A stretch of DNA of 50,722 bases from an uncultured Caryophanales bacterium (GCA_946615975.1 CAMOID010000004.1:1-50722), one strand, 5' to 3'; positions 41,697 to 50,237 are shown, numbered from the stretch's first letter. Program-made: numbers and translations. The notes: generated by a model not told the origin, from the sequence alone.

Positions 41697-43830
41697 TGAT
41701 TTATATTTAGAACTATTAGATAAAATAAATGATAATGAATATACAAAAGAAGAATTAGATTTAATTAATAAAGCTTATACATTTGCTACTAAACAACATC
41801 AAGGTATGTTAAGAAAAAATGGAGATCCTTATATAGCACATCCATTAAATGTAGCAATTATAGTTGCTGGTTTAAATACTGATGCTATTACTGTTGTATC
41901 TGCATTAGTACATGAAACTATTACACATGGTTCATCTTCTTTAGAAGAATTAAAAGAAGAATTTGGAGATCAAGTTTCTAATATAATTGAATCTTTAATG
42001 AAAATTAATAGATTACATTTGACTGATGATTCAGAATCATCTGCTATTAATTTAAGAAAAATATTAGTAGCATTATCAGAAGATGTAAGAGTAATTATTA
42101 TAAAACTTGCTTCTAGATTACATAATTTAAGAACTAAAGAAGGACTTGATCCTGAATTACAAGTATTAAAAGCTAAAGAAACTAAGAATGTATTAATTCC
42201 CATTGCTCATAGATTAGGTATTAATCAATTAAAAACTGAATTAGAAGATTTAGATTTTAGAATATTAAATCCTGATTTATATAATGAAATAGAATCAGAA
42301 CTTCCTGTTCCTAGAAAAGAACTAGAAGAAATGCTACATGAAACAATGGATGAAATATCTGAATTATTAAGAGACAATAATATTTCATTTGAAATTAAAT
42401 GTAGAGTTAAATCAGTAAATAGTATTGATAATAAATTTAAAAATGGACATACATGGAAAAATATATATGATATTTTAGGTATTAGAATTATATGTGATGA
42501 AATACCTGATTGTTATTTAATAATTGGATTAATTCATAGTAAATTTAAACCAATACCTAAGAGATTTAAAGATTATATAGCTATGCCTAAGAATAATTCA
42601 TATCAATCTCTTCATACTGGTATATATGGACCTGAAAACTTACCATTAGAAGTACAAGTAAGAACAAAAGAAATGAATGAAATTGCAGAGCATGGTGTTG
42701 CTTCTCACTGGTCATATAAAGAGCATGGTACTAAAGCTGCACAAAGTATCATGGAACAAAAATTATCTTTATTTAGAACTATGATTGAAGATAATGTAGA
42801 TGAAGAAGAAGTTAAAAATGCAATTGATACAGAAATATTATCTGATTCAATTTATATTAATACTCCAAAAGGAGATGTAGTAGAATTACCTAAAGATTCT
42901 ACTCCTATAGACTTTGCTTATAGAATCCATTCAAAAGTAGGAGATACTACTGTTGGAGCTATAGTAAATGGTAAAATTGTTACTTTAGATTATAAATTGC
43001 AAGATCAAGATGAAGTAGAAATCATGACTGATGCTAATTCATCTCCTAAATTAGATTGGTTAAATATTGCAACAACTACTCAAGCTAAGAGTAAGATTAA
43101 ATCATTCTTCTCTAAACAAGATAGAGAAAACTATATTGCAAGAGGTAAAGATTTATTAGAAAAAGAATTAAGAAAAAGAAATATTGCTATTAAAGAAGCT
43201 TTATCTGAAGATAATATTAATAAATTAATTGATGATTTAAGAGTTGCTAATTATGAAGAAATATTATTAAATATTGGTTCTTTAAGATATACACCAGTTT
43301 ATATAGTAGATTTAATTTATAATAATAAAGAAAATGTAGAAGATGCATTCTTAGATAAATTAAGTAGACAAACTAATACTAAAACAAATTATGCTAATGA
43401 TATTATTGTATCTGGTATGGATGATTTATTAGTTAATTTAGCATCATGCTGTAGACCTGTATATGGTGATGAAATAATTGGTTATATCACTAAAGGAAGA
43501 GGTATTACAGTTCATAAAAAAGATTGTGTTAATGTTCATGATTTAAATGAAAGATTAATAGATGTTAAATGGAATGATAGATCAGATACTAATGATAAGA
43601 AATATATTTCACATATTAAAGTATTTACTAATGAAAATAAGACTTCATTAATGGATATAGTAGCTAAAGCTACTTCTAGAAATATTCAAATGACTTCTAT
43701 AAATGAAAAGAATGTTAATGATAGAATAATATATGATTTATTAATTAAAGTATCTTCTAAAGAAGATTTAGATTTATTTATAAATGATTTAGAAATGCTT
43801 AAATATGTAGATTTAGTTAAGAGGTATTAG
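41683..43830 (+). CDS. rel: Rel-type (p)ppGpp synthetase with degenerate hydrolase site
   Basis: A 715-residue long RelA/SpoT homologue: HD domain (~30-155), synthetase (~235-345), TGS (~391-455), zinc-finger region (LASCCRPVYGDE) and ACT (~645-715). The synthetase is intact: Arg241, Lys243, RFKD (294-297), Asp263 and Glu323 (LEVQVRT); RFKD is the form found in bifunctional Rel. In the hydrolase domain His53 and His77 are kept, but the HDxxED motif reads HETITH (77-82) and the LADRLHN motif reads LASRLHN (Ser144). The metal ligands Asp78 and Asp144 are thus Glu and Ser, and catalytic Glu81/Asp82 are Thr/His. It probably makes but cannot degrade (p)ppGpp. ATG 41683 follows AAGTGAT. Confidence 0.93.
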   Translation: MKTTDDLYLELLDKINDNEYTKEELDLINKAYTFATKQHQGMLRKNGDPYIAHPLNVAIIVAGLNTDAITVVSALVHETITHGSSSLEELKEEFGDQVSNIIESLMKINRLHLTDDSESSAINLRKILVALSEDVRVIIIKLASRLHNLRTKEGLDPELQVLKAKETKNVLIPIAHRLGINQLKTELEDLDFRILNPDLYNEIESELPVPRKELEEMLHETMDEISELLRDNNISFEIKCRVKSVNSIDNKFKNGHTWKNIYDILGIRIICDEIPDCYLIIGLIHSKFKPIPKRFKDYIAMPKNNSYQSLHTGIYGPENLPLEVQVRTKEMNEIAEHGVASHWSYKEHGTKAAQSIMEQKLSLFRTMIEDNVDEEEVKNAIDTEILSDSIYINTPKGDVVELPKDSTPIDFAYRIHSKVGDTTVGAIVNGKIVTLDYKLQDQDEVEIMTDANSSPKLDWLNIATTTQAKSKIKSFFSKQDRENYIARGKDLLEKELRKRNIAIKEALSEDNINKLIDDLRVANYEEILLNIGSLRYTPVYIVDLIYNNKENVEDAFLDKLSRQTNTKTNYANDIIVSGMDDLLVNLASCCRPVYGDEIIGYITKGRGITVHKKDCVNVHDLNERLIDVKWNDRSDTNDKKYISHIKVFTNENKTSLMDIVAKATSRNIQMTSINEKNVNDRIIYDLLIKVSSKEDLDLFINDLEMLKYVDLVKRY

Positions 43831-44280
43831 ATGAAAGTAGTAGTACAAAGAAGTAAAAAGTCATCTGTATCTGTAGATGGTAAATTAATTAATAGTATTG
43901 AATCTGGTTTATGTATATTAGTTGGTATTAATGTAGAAGATACATTAGAGGATGCTGATAAATTAGTAAATAAAGTATTAAATTTAAGAATATTTGATGA
44001 TGAAGAAGGTATAATGAATAAATCTATTTTAGATGTAGGTGGTGAAATACTTTCTATATCTCAATTTACTTTACAAGCTGATACTAGAAAAGGGCATAGA
44101 CCATCATATATAAATGCTATGAAAGGTGAAGACGCTAAGAAAATATATGAATATTTTAATAGTAAGTTAAATGAACAAATACCTACATATCCTGGTGTAT
44201 TTGGAGCTGAAATGTTAGTATCTATAGAAAATGATGGACCTATTACTATAATTATTGATACAAAAGAAAAGAAGGATTAA
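43831..44280 (+). CDS. dtd: D-aminoacyl-tRNA deacylase
   Basis: A 149-residue deacylase that frees tRNA from D-amino acids. The SQFTLQADTRKGHRPS block (about 76-91) and the C-terminal Gly-cisPro motif (ENDGPITI) are both present. It begins directly after the rel stop, as in many Bacillota. Its last 4 bases overlap the end of a convergent minus-strand gene. Confidence 0.95.
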   Translation: MKVVVQRSKKSSVSVDGKLINSIESGLCILVGINVEDTLEDADKLVNKVLNLRIFDDEEGIMNKSILDVGGEILSISQFTLQADTRKGHRPSYINAMKGEDAKKIYEYFNSKLNEQIPTYPGVFGAEMLVSIENDGPITIIIDTKEKKD

Positions 44281-44295
44281 TTTCCTTCTTTTTTT
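44266..44295. terminator. Bidirectional terminator between convergent genes
   Basis: Stem AAAAGAAGGA/TCCTTCTTTT (44267-44276, 44283-44292) whose loop contains TTAA, used as stop codon on both strands (TAA 44278-44280 on +, TAA 44279-44277 on -). A and T runs flank it on both sides. Confidence 0.83.
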
Positions 44296-45380
44296 AATTC
44301 TAATCTTAATTGATTTATTGAACTAAAGTTATCATTCATAAATGTATAACCATAATCTTCTAAATTAGATATAGAATCTAAATCATCAGCTGATTTCATC
44401 ATAAGCATTTTATGATATGTTTCATCTATATTTTTATTCTTCATAAATGTATCTATTGTCATTAAATAACATAATAGGTCAGTGGATACATCAAATCCGA
44501 AGATTGAATATATTTCATCTAGATCCTCAAGTTCGTATACCCATTTATCAGTAGTTTCTTCTTCATAACATTTTTTTACTTCTTCTAAATCAAATTGTTT
44601 ATTTTTGGCTAATCCAAAAAGTAAATCACTTACATATAAATCATATGAATCATTTATCGCTGATCTTAATTCATATTCTCTTAATTCATTTGCTAAATCA
44701 TCAAATCCAATTTTTGTTAAATATTCTTCCGCTAATAAGTTACCAAATCTACCTTCTAGTTCTTGAAGATATTTAATAGAACCTGGTATTGGTTTGTTTA
44801 ATTCATATAAATGTGCATGCATAGCTTCGTGTATTAAAGTTTGAAAGTCAAATGCAGTATGTGTCTCATATACATATATGAATTGTTTATTATGAATAAA
44901 ATCATATAATGTACATCCATCTAATTGAGCTACTGTTCCTTGTGGATTAAAATTACTTGTTATATGTAATTGATGATTTCTTCTTTTAACTATTTCATCA
45001 TAAGTTTTTAATAAGTTATCATTATGTAATTCTTTAAGACAATCATGTCCAAGAGTAACTAGTTCTTTTTGTTTTATATCAAATGGAGTAAGTAGTGGTC
45101 TTCCGAAGAACCAATCAATATCATCTTCAATTTTAAATAACTCCATCAGATAATCATATACGTGTTCTGGAAGATTATTCATATTATGTGAATAGTATTC
45201 GAATGATCTATCAAAATCAAATTGTTCTTCCTCAGGAACTATGTGAAATGATTCAGTTTCTAATGATGATGACATAATTCCTAACATTATTTCAGCATTT
45301 TCTAATGTTGTTTCATCTTTTAATTTTTCAGCTAATTTTTTTAGCTTCTTAATTTGATATTTTCTCCATTTGTATTTCAT
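44277..45380 (-). CDS. HExxH zinc metallopeptidase-like protein
   Basis: A 367-residue protein with HEAMH at 184-188 (TLIHEAMHAHLY) and downstream glutamates (LQELEGRF) as candidate third ligand, in an all-helical context like M3-type oligopeptidases. No signal peptide. ATG 45380 (MKYKWRKYQ) is chosen because GAGGTG lies 6 bases upstream; the frame stays open 17 codons further up, inside the preceding gene. It overlaps the IMPACT-family gene by 32 bases. Substrate unknown. Confidence 0.7.
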   Translation of the reverse strand: MKYKWRKYQIKKLKKLAEKLKDETTLENAEIMLGIMSSSLETESFHIVPEEEQFDFDRSFEYYSHNMNNLPEHVYDYLMELFKIEDDIDWFFGRPLLTPFDIKQKELVTLGHDCLKELHNDNLLKTYDEIVKRRNHQLHITSNFNPQGTVAQLDGCTLYDFIHNKQFIYVYETHTAFDFQTLIHEAMHAHLYELNKPIPGSIKYLQELEGRFGNLLAEEYLTKIGFDDLANELREYELRSAINDSYDLYVSDLLFGLAKNKQFDLEEVKKCYEEETTDKWVYELEDLDEIYSIFGFDVSTDLLCYLMTIDTFMKNKNIDETYHKMLMMKSADDLDSISNLEDYGYTFMNDNFSSINQLRLELKKEGN

Positions 45381-45729
45381 TTGTAACACCTCTTGCTGCT
45401 TCCATGTATGCTCTAAATAATCCACCTGCACCTAATTTAGTACCACCAAAATAACGTACTACAACTATTAAAGTATTTTCTAAGTTTTTGTTTTCTAATA
45501 TGTTATATATAGGCATACCAGCTGTATTATTTGGTTCTTTATCATCTGATTTAGATGCAATAGGACCAACTTTATATGCATATGGAATATGTCTTGCTTT
45601 TTTATGTTCTTTTTTTAAATAATCTAATATTTCTTTAACTTCTTCTTTAGATTCAACATGATACATAAGGCCGATAAATTTGGACTTTTTTATTTCGTAT
45701 GTATAACTATTAATTAATTTATCTTCCAT
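45349..45729 (-). CDS. IMPACT/YigZ-family protein, single domain
   Basis: A 126-residue protein matching the N-terminal UPF0029 domain of IMPACT/YigZ: KKSKFIGLMYHVESKEE, ARHIPYAYKVG, DKEPNNTAGMPIYNIL and VVRYFGGTKLGAGGL. Usual bacterial members are about 200 residues with a second EF-G-V-like domain; that domain is missing. AAGGAG precedes the ATG at 45729, and a minus-strand TGATATAAT at 45760-45752 serves as promoter. The role of the family is unsettled. Confidence 0.82.
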   Translation of the reverse strand: MEDKLINSYTYEIKKSKFIGLMYHVESKEEVKEILDYLKKEHKKARHIPYAYKVGPIASKSDDKEPNNTAGMPIYNILENKNLENTLIVVVRYFGGTKLGAGGLFRAYMEAARGVTNEIQMEKISN

Positions 45730-45751
45730 ATTTATTCTCCTTACTAAATTT

Positions 45752-45760
45752 ATTATATCA
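45752..45760 (-). promoter_or_regulatory. Extended -10 promoter TGATATAAT (minus)
   Basis: It lies 22 bases before the ATG of the IMPACT-family gene and overlaps the region just upstream of the end of the previous minus-strand gene. Confidence 0.6.
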
Positions 45761-45762
45761 TA

Positions 45763-46854
45763 TTACATTTCTGATAAAACTTTCTTTAATGCTTTAGCTT
45801 CTTCATACATGCAATCTAAAGTATCACTTTCATTTAAATAGTTTAGTTTATATTTATTTAATAATTTTTGATAATCAGATATATCACTTCTAAATAGTTT
45901 TTTATATGTTCTAATTCCTTTTTCTTTATCTGTTAAAGTTAATCTAAATAACTCTAATGCAACTAAATATGAATTAATCATCTTAGCTCTATAAAGAAGA
46001 GGAATTTTTATATATTTATCATATTCTTCTTTAGTAATATCTTTTGGATATCCTTCTTTTTTTAATTCTTTATCTAAAGTTTGATAATTTACGTTTAATA
46101 TATAATTATTCATTACATATTGAATATGTACATCCCAAATATTATCTATTGCTTTAATTAAACGATTTGATCTAAAACATAATGCTAATTTTTGTAAATC
46201 ATATTTTTCTCCTAAGAATTGACCACATAATAACTCCATATAATATGATTCTACTTCAGTTAAGAAATATTTCATTATGTCATTTTCTTTATCAGTAAAT
46301 AATCTATGAGCTAACATATGTCCAACTTCATGAGCTAATATAACAGTATCTTCATCATTTCCATTTTTATAAAATGATCCATATACAGTTTTATCATCAT
46401 TTGATTTAATAACTCTTCCTTTTACTAAATCACTTATTGGATTTTTAAGTTCTTTATCTTTAATTCTTAATAAATGATTATCTGGATCTAATATAGTATC
46501 TATTTCAGTAGATATTTCTTTATCTCCTAAAGAATCATAGAATTCATGTATATAAGTTACAAGTTCTTCTTCATCTATATCATGTTGAGGAAGTTCTATA
46601 TAGGCTAAATCTTTTACATTTAATTTTTCATATAAAAAGAATAGGTATTCTAACATATCTTCATCAATTCTACATAAAGTAATAAAATCATGTCTAAAGT
46701 ATTTTTTAAAGTCTCTAAAAGTATCTTTTCTATTAAATAATCTATTTATTTCTTTATCTTCATTTCCGTTTATTTCATTTTGTAATGCATTGAATTTACG
46801 TTCATCAGTGATAGTTGATTGAATTTGATTAATATTCCAGTCATATTTAGCCAT
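45763..46854 (-). CDS. HExxH zinc metallopeptidase-like protein
   Basis: A 363-residue helical protein with HEVGH at 175-179 (VILAHEVGHMLAH) and a glutamate cluster 21-27 residues later (FLTEVESYYMELL, Glu200/Glu202) suited as third zinc ligand. This spacing and the helical context recall M3 oligoendopeptidase F-like enzymes. No signal peptide. GGGGTG lies 5 bases before the ATG. It is the first of three minus-strand genes, two of which are HExxH proteins. Confidence 0.72.
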   Translation of the reverse strand: MAKYDWNINQIQSTITDERKFNALQNEINGNEDKEINRLFNRKDTFRDFKKYFRHDFITLCRIDEDMLEYLFFLYEKLNVKDLAYIELPQHDIDEEELVTYIHEFYDSLGDKEISTEIDTILDPDNHLLRIKDKELKNPISDLVKGRVIKSNDDKTVYGSFYKNGNDEDTVILAHEVGHMLAHRLFTDKENDIMKYFLTEVESYYMELLCGQFLGEKYDLQKLALCFRSNRLIKAIDNIWDVHIQYVMNNYILNVNYQTLDKELKKEGYPKDITKEEYDKYIKIPLLYRAKMINSYLVALELFRLTLTDKEKGIRTYKKLFRSDISDYQKLLNKYKLNYLNESDTLDCMYEEAKALKKVLSEM

Positions 46855-46893
46855 ATAAACACCCCATTAATTAGTTATATATAATAACATAAA

Positions 46894-46922
46894 TAGACTT
46901 TTTAGTCCAAATTATATATAAT
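46894..46922 (+). promoter_or_regulatory. Promoter of uvrC
   Basis: TAGACT (46894-46899) and TATAAT (46917-46922), spacing 17. A small dyad GACT-TTTT-AGTC (46896-46907) overlaps the -35. Confidence 0.5.
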
Positions 46923-46948
46923 AAAACTATCTGAAAGGAGGAAGTTTT

Positions 46949-48745
46949 ATGGCTAATATGAGTAAAATCAAACCTAAGTTAGAATTATTACCTCATAAAC
47001 CTGGTTCTTATCAAATGAGAGATATCAATAATAATATTATTTATGTTGGTAAAGCTAAGGATTTAAAAAATAGAGTTTCTTCATATTTTACTGGTAGAGT
47101 AACTGGTAAAACTAAGAAATTAGTAGAAAATATAGATGATTTTACTTATATAGTAACTTCTTCTGAATTAGAATCCTTTTTATTAGAAATTAATTTAATA
47201 AAACAATATGATCCTAAGTATAATATATTACTTAGAGATGATAAGAGTTATCCATATATTCAATATACAAGAAAACCATATCCAACATTAAAAGTAGTTA
47301 GATATTTAAATATTAGAAAGAAAGACTCAAAGAACTTATTTGGACCATTTGTTAATGCAACAGCAGCTCGTAAGATAGTTGAATTAATAAATAGATTGTA
47401 TCCACTTAAAAAGTGTTCAGGATGTCCTAAAGAAGTATGTTTATACTATCATATTCACGAATGTTTAGGATATTGTTGTAAAGATATAGATGAATCTATT
47501 GTAGATAATATGGAAAAAGAAATATTAGAATTCTTTAATGGTAATGATGACATATTAATTAATAAGATAAAAGATGAAATGAATAAACAATCTGAACTTA
47601 TGAATTATGAAAAAGCATTAGAATTAAAGAATGATTTAGAATATATAAATATTATAAGTGAAAAACAAAAGATTGATTTACCTGACTTAGTTAATAGAGA
47701 TATAGTAAATTACTATATTAATAAAGGTTTTATATCTATAGAAATATTCTTTGTTAGACATGGTAAATTAATAGGAAGTAAAAATGATATATTACCTATA
47801 TCAGAAGAATATATAGATGATATTGAATATTATCTAGGTGCATTCTATCAAAAGAATGAAAAACCTACTGAAATTATTGCTCCAGAAGAATTAAACTTAG
47901 CTATGTTAAAAGAATCATTAGAAGCTAACTTTATGTATGTTTCAAGAGGACCTAAACATAAGTTATTAGAATTAGTTAAAGAAAATGCTAAGATTAATTT
48001 AGAAAATAAATTAGAAGAACAAATTAGAAAGATTGAAAGAACTGAAGGAGCTAATGAAGAATTAGAAAAACTTTTAGGTATAAATATTCATAGAATAGAA
48101 TCTTTTGATAATGCTCATTTATTTGGTACATATGCTGTATCTGGTATGGTAGTTTATAAAGATGGCCTACCTTCTAAAAATGATTATAGAAAATATAAAG
48201 TATCTGTAGAAAAGAATGATGACTATGGTACTATGAAAGAAGTTACTTATAGAAGATATTATAGATGTTTATTAGAACATTTAGAATTACCTGATTTAAT
48301 ACTAGTTGATGGGGGTAAAGGTCAAATACATGCAGTAAACGATACTTTAGAAGAATTAGGATTAAAAGATAAGATAAAAGTATGTGGTATGGTTAAAAAT
48401 GATAAACATATGACTTCAGATTTAATGGATGGAGATACTTTAGAAACTTATGAAATAGATAGAACAAGTGATTTATTCCATTACTTAACTAGAATACAAG
48501 ATGAAGTTCATAGATTTACTATTACATATCATAGAAATCTTAGATCTAAAGGATCTATATCATCTATTTTAGATAATATAGATGGAATAGGTGAAAGACG
48601 TAAAAAAGATTTATTAAAACAATTTGGTAGTATTAATAAGATGAATGAAGCATCAGTCGAGGAATTAAGTAAAATAATACCTGAAAATGTTGCTATAGAA
48701 GTAAAAAACTATTTACATGACTATTTAGAAAATAAGACTAAATAG
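46949..48745 (+). CDS. uvrC: UvrABC system protein C
   Basis: A 598-residue nucleotide excision repair nuclease making both incisions. Domains in order: GIY-YIG nuclease (~14-95, PGSYQMRD and IYVGKAKDLKNRVSSYF), a Cys cluster (CSGCPKEVC...CLGYC, 156-175, typical for the UvrC Fe-S site), UvrB-binding UVR helices (~205-240, YEKALELKNDLEY), an RNase H-like nuclease (LILVDGGKGQIHAV), and tandem HhH motifs at the end (LDNIDGIGERRKKDLLKQFG). AAAGGAGG precedes the ATG. Confidence 0.96.
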   Translation: MANMSKIKPKLELLPHKPGSYQMRDINNNIIYVGKAKDLKNRVSSYFTGRVTGKTKKLVENIDDFTYIVTSSELESFLLEINLIKQYDPKYNILLRDDKSYPYIQYTRKPYPTLKVVRYLNIRKKDSKNLFGPFVNATAARKIVELINRLYPLKKCSGCPKEVCLYYHIHECLGYCCKDIDESIVDNMEKEILEFFNGNDDILINKIKDEMNKQSELMNYEKALELKNDLEYINIISEKQKIDLPDLVNRDIVNYYINKGFISIEIFFVRHGKLIGSKNDILPISEEYIDDIEYYLGAFYQKNEKPTEIIAPEELNLAMLKESLEANFMYVSRGPKHKLLELVKENAKINLENKLEEQIRKIERTEGANEELEKLLGINIHRIESFDNAHLFGTYAVSGMVVYKDGLPSKNDYRKYKVSVEKNDDYGTMKEVTYRRYYRCLLEHLELPDLILVDGGKGQIHAVNDTLEELGLKDKIKVCGMVKNDKHMTSDLMDGDTLETYEIDRTSDLFHYLTRIQDEVHRFTITYHRNLRSKGSISSILDNIDGIGERRKKDLLKQFGSINKMNEASVEELSKIIPENVAIEVKNYLHDYLENKTK

Positions 48746-48752
48746 TCTTTTT
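48734..48752 (+). terminator. Intrinsic terminator of uvrC
   Basis: Stem AAGACT/AGTCTT (48734-48739, 48744-48749), loop AAAT, T5. The stop codon lies in the hairpin. Confidence 0.8.
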
Positions 48753-48755
48753 ATA

Positions 48756-48764
48756 TGCTATAAT
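48756..48764 (+). promoter_or_regulatory. Extended -10 promoter TGCTATAAT
   Basis: It lies 3 bases after the U-tract and 18 bases before the ATG at 48783. Confidence 0.75.
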
Positions 48765-48782
48765 TAAAATAGGTGATAATAT

Positions 48783-49265
48783 ATGGCAGATATAGTTAAA
48801 GATAATAGTAATAGAGTATATCAAAATCCAGCTAAACTATTATTATTAATTCCAATTGGAACAATTATATTTATATATTTATTTGATATAGTATTTTTAA
48901 AAATTAATGAATATAGATTAAATAAAGTAACTGAAAATGTAATTATAAGTACTTTAGATCATGAACAATTTAATTCAGAACAAGCATTACAAGAATATGT
49001 AGAAAGAAGATTTAAAGAAGAAGGATATGATGAAAACTTTAAATTAGGGGTTGTTGCACATGATCAATATATGGTTGTAACTGCTACATATAACTTTTTC
49101 TCATTAAAAGGATATGTTTTAAGTAAAGAAGCACATGCTTCATCAGTTAAAATAGGTTATTATGATGAATATAAAACTCCTGTTGTAGAAGATTATCAAA
49201 ATAACCAAGAAATACCTAAGAGTAATTACTATATATTTGAAAATCAAGATATAAAAGTAGATTAG
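48783..49265 (+). CDS. Hypothetical single-pass membrane protein
   Basis: A 160-residue protein with one membrane helix (about 18-38) and an extracytoplasmic α/β domain. No motif or family recognised. AGGTGAT precedes the ATG; it is a single-gene unit. Confidence 0.65.
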   Translation: MADIVKDNSNRVYQNPAKLLLLIPIGTIIFIYLFDIVFLKINEYRLNKVTENVIISTLDHEQFNSEQALQEYVERRFKEEGYDENFKLGVVAHDQYMVVTATYNFFSLKGYVLSKEAHASSVKIGYYDEYKTPVVEDYQNNQEIPKSNYYIFENQDIKVD

Positions 49266-49288
49266 AAAGTAGAAATACTTTCTTTTTT
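49264..49288 (+). terminator. Intrinsic terminator with GAAA tetraloop
   Basis: Stem AGAAAGTA/TACTTTCT (49264-49271, 49276-49283) closed by a stable GNRA-type loop GAAA, then T6. Confidence 0.88.
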
Positions 49289-49320
49289 ATTGAAAAACAC
49301 GTAAATTAACTATATTTTGT

Positions 49321-49349
49321 TTGAAATAATCAATTCTATATGCTAAAAT
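49321..49349 (+). promoter_or_regulatory. Strong promoter of rpmG–efp
   Basis: TTGAAA (49321-49326), 17-base spacer, and TAAAAT (49344-49349) preceded by TGC. Confidence 0.72.
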
Positions 49350-49384
49350 ACTAATAGTTTTGTATATAAAAGGAGGCAGATTTT

Positions 49385-49564
49385 ATGGCTACTAAGAAAA
49401 CAGGTGCTAGACAATACATTGGATTAAAATGTCCAAAATGTAATTATATGATTAGACACACAGAAAAGAATGTAAAAAATACTACTGATAAATTAGAACT
49501 AAATAAATATTGTCCTAAATGTCATTCAGTTCAAGCTTTCAAAGAAGCTAAAATTGGTAAATAG
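49385..49564 (+). CDS. rpmG: 50S ribosomal protein bL33 (zinc-binding form)
   Basis: A 59-residue protein (MATKKTGARQYIGLKCPKC) with two CxxC pairs (CPKC at 16-19 and CPKC at 43-46), the zinc-containing C+ form of bL33. AAAGGAGG (49369-49376) is a strong ribosome binding site. It is followed by efp after 30 bases, probably in one transcript. Confidence 0.95.
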   Translation: MATKKTGARQYIGLKCPKCNYMIRHTEKNVKNTTDKLELNKYCPKCHSVQAFKEAKIGK

Positions 49565-49594
49565 TATTTAGATAAATTGAAAGGATTGAAATAA

Positions 49595-50155
49595 ATGAAT
49601 ATTAGTATAAATGATATAAAAAATGGTATGACTATCATTGTTGATGGTAAGTTATGTTTAATTGAAGATTTCCAACATGTTAAACCTGGTAAAGGTTCAG
49701 CATTCATGAGAATCAAATTAAGAAATTTAAGAACTGGTGCTTTAGTTGAAGAAACATTCAATACAAATATTAATGTTGAAAGAGCTAGAGTAGAACATCA
49801 AAATATGCAATATCTATATGCAAATGGTGATTCATATGTATTCATGAATAATGATACTTATGATCAAATAGAAGTACCTGCTTCTAATTTAAAAGATCAA
49901 ATAAACTTCTTAAAAGAAGGTATGGATATTAAAATTATGACTTATGAAGGAGAAATCTTAGGCGTAGAACTTCCTGATAAAGTTGAATATGAAGTTATTG
50001 AAACTTCAGATGCTGTTAAAGGCAATACAACTAACAATGCAACAAAAGATGCTAAGATTGAAACTGGATATGTAGTTAGAGTACCATTATTCATCTCTCA
50101 AGGTGAAAAAATACTTATTACTACAGCAGACGGTAAATATGCAGGAAGAGCTTAA
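49595..50155 (+). CDS. efp: Elongation factor P
   Basis: A 186-residue factor that rescues ribosomes stalled at polyproline. The KOW-like domain I carries the tip loop VKPGKGSAF with Lys33 at the position that reaches the peptidyl transferase centre and is modified in many bacteria; two OB domains follow, ending VPLFISQGEKILITTADG. Length is normal. The last bases form part of a terminator. Confidence 0.96.
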   Translation: MNISINDIKNGMTIIVDGKLCLIEDFQHVKPGKGSAFMRIKLRNLRTGALVEETFNTNINVERARVEHQNMQYLYANGDSYVFMNNDTYDQIEVPASNLKDQINFLKEGMDIKIMTYEGEILGVELPDKVEYEVIETSDAVKGNTTNNATKDAKIETGYVVRVPLFISQGEKILITTADGKYAGRA

Positions 50156-50170
50156 TCTCTTCCTTTTTTT
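50143..50170 (+). terminator. Intrinsic terminator of rpmG–efp
   Basis: Stem GGAAGAG/CTCTTCC (50144-50150, 50157-50163), loop CTTAAT, then T7. Confidence 0.88.
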
Positions 50171-50237
50171 ATTGTATATATTAAGTAAAATATATTTTTA
50201 TTTTTTATATAACATTTATTTATATTTTTATATACTT

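Noticed and set aside
44277..45431. Upstream start at 45431 for the minus-strand peptidase
   Set aside because: It would lie deep in the IMPACT-family gene without a ribosome binding site, while ATG 45380 has GAGGTG at 6 bases.
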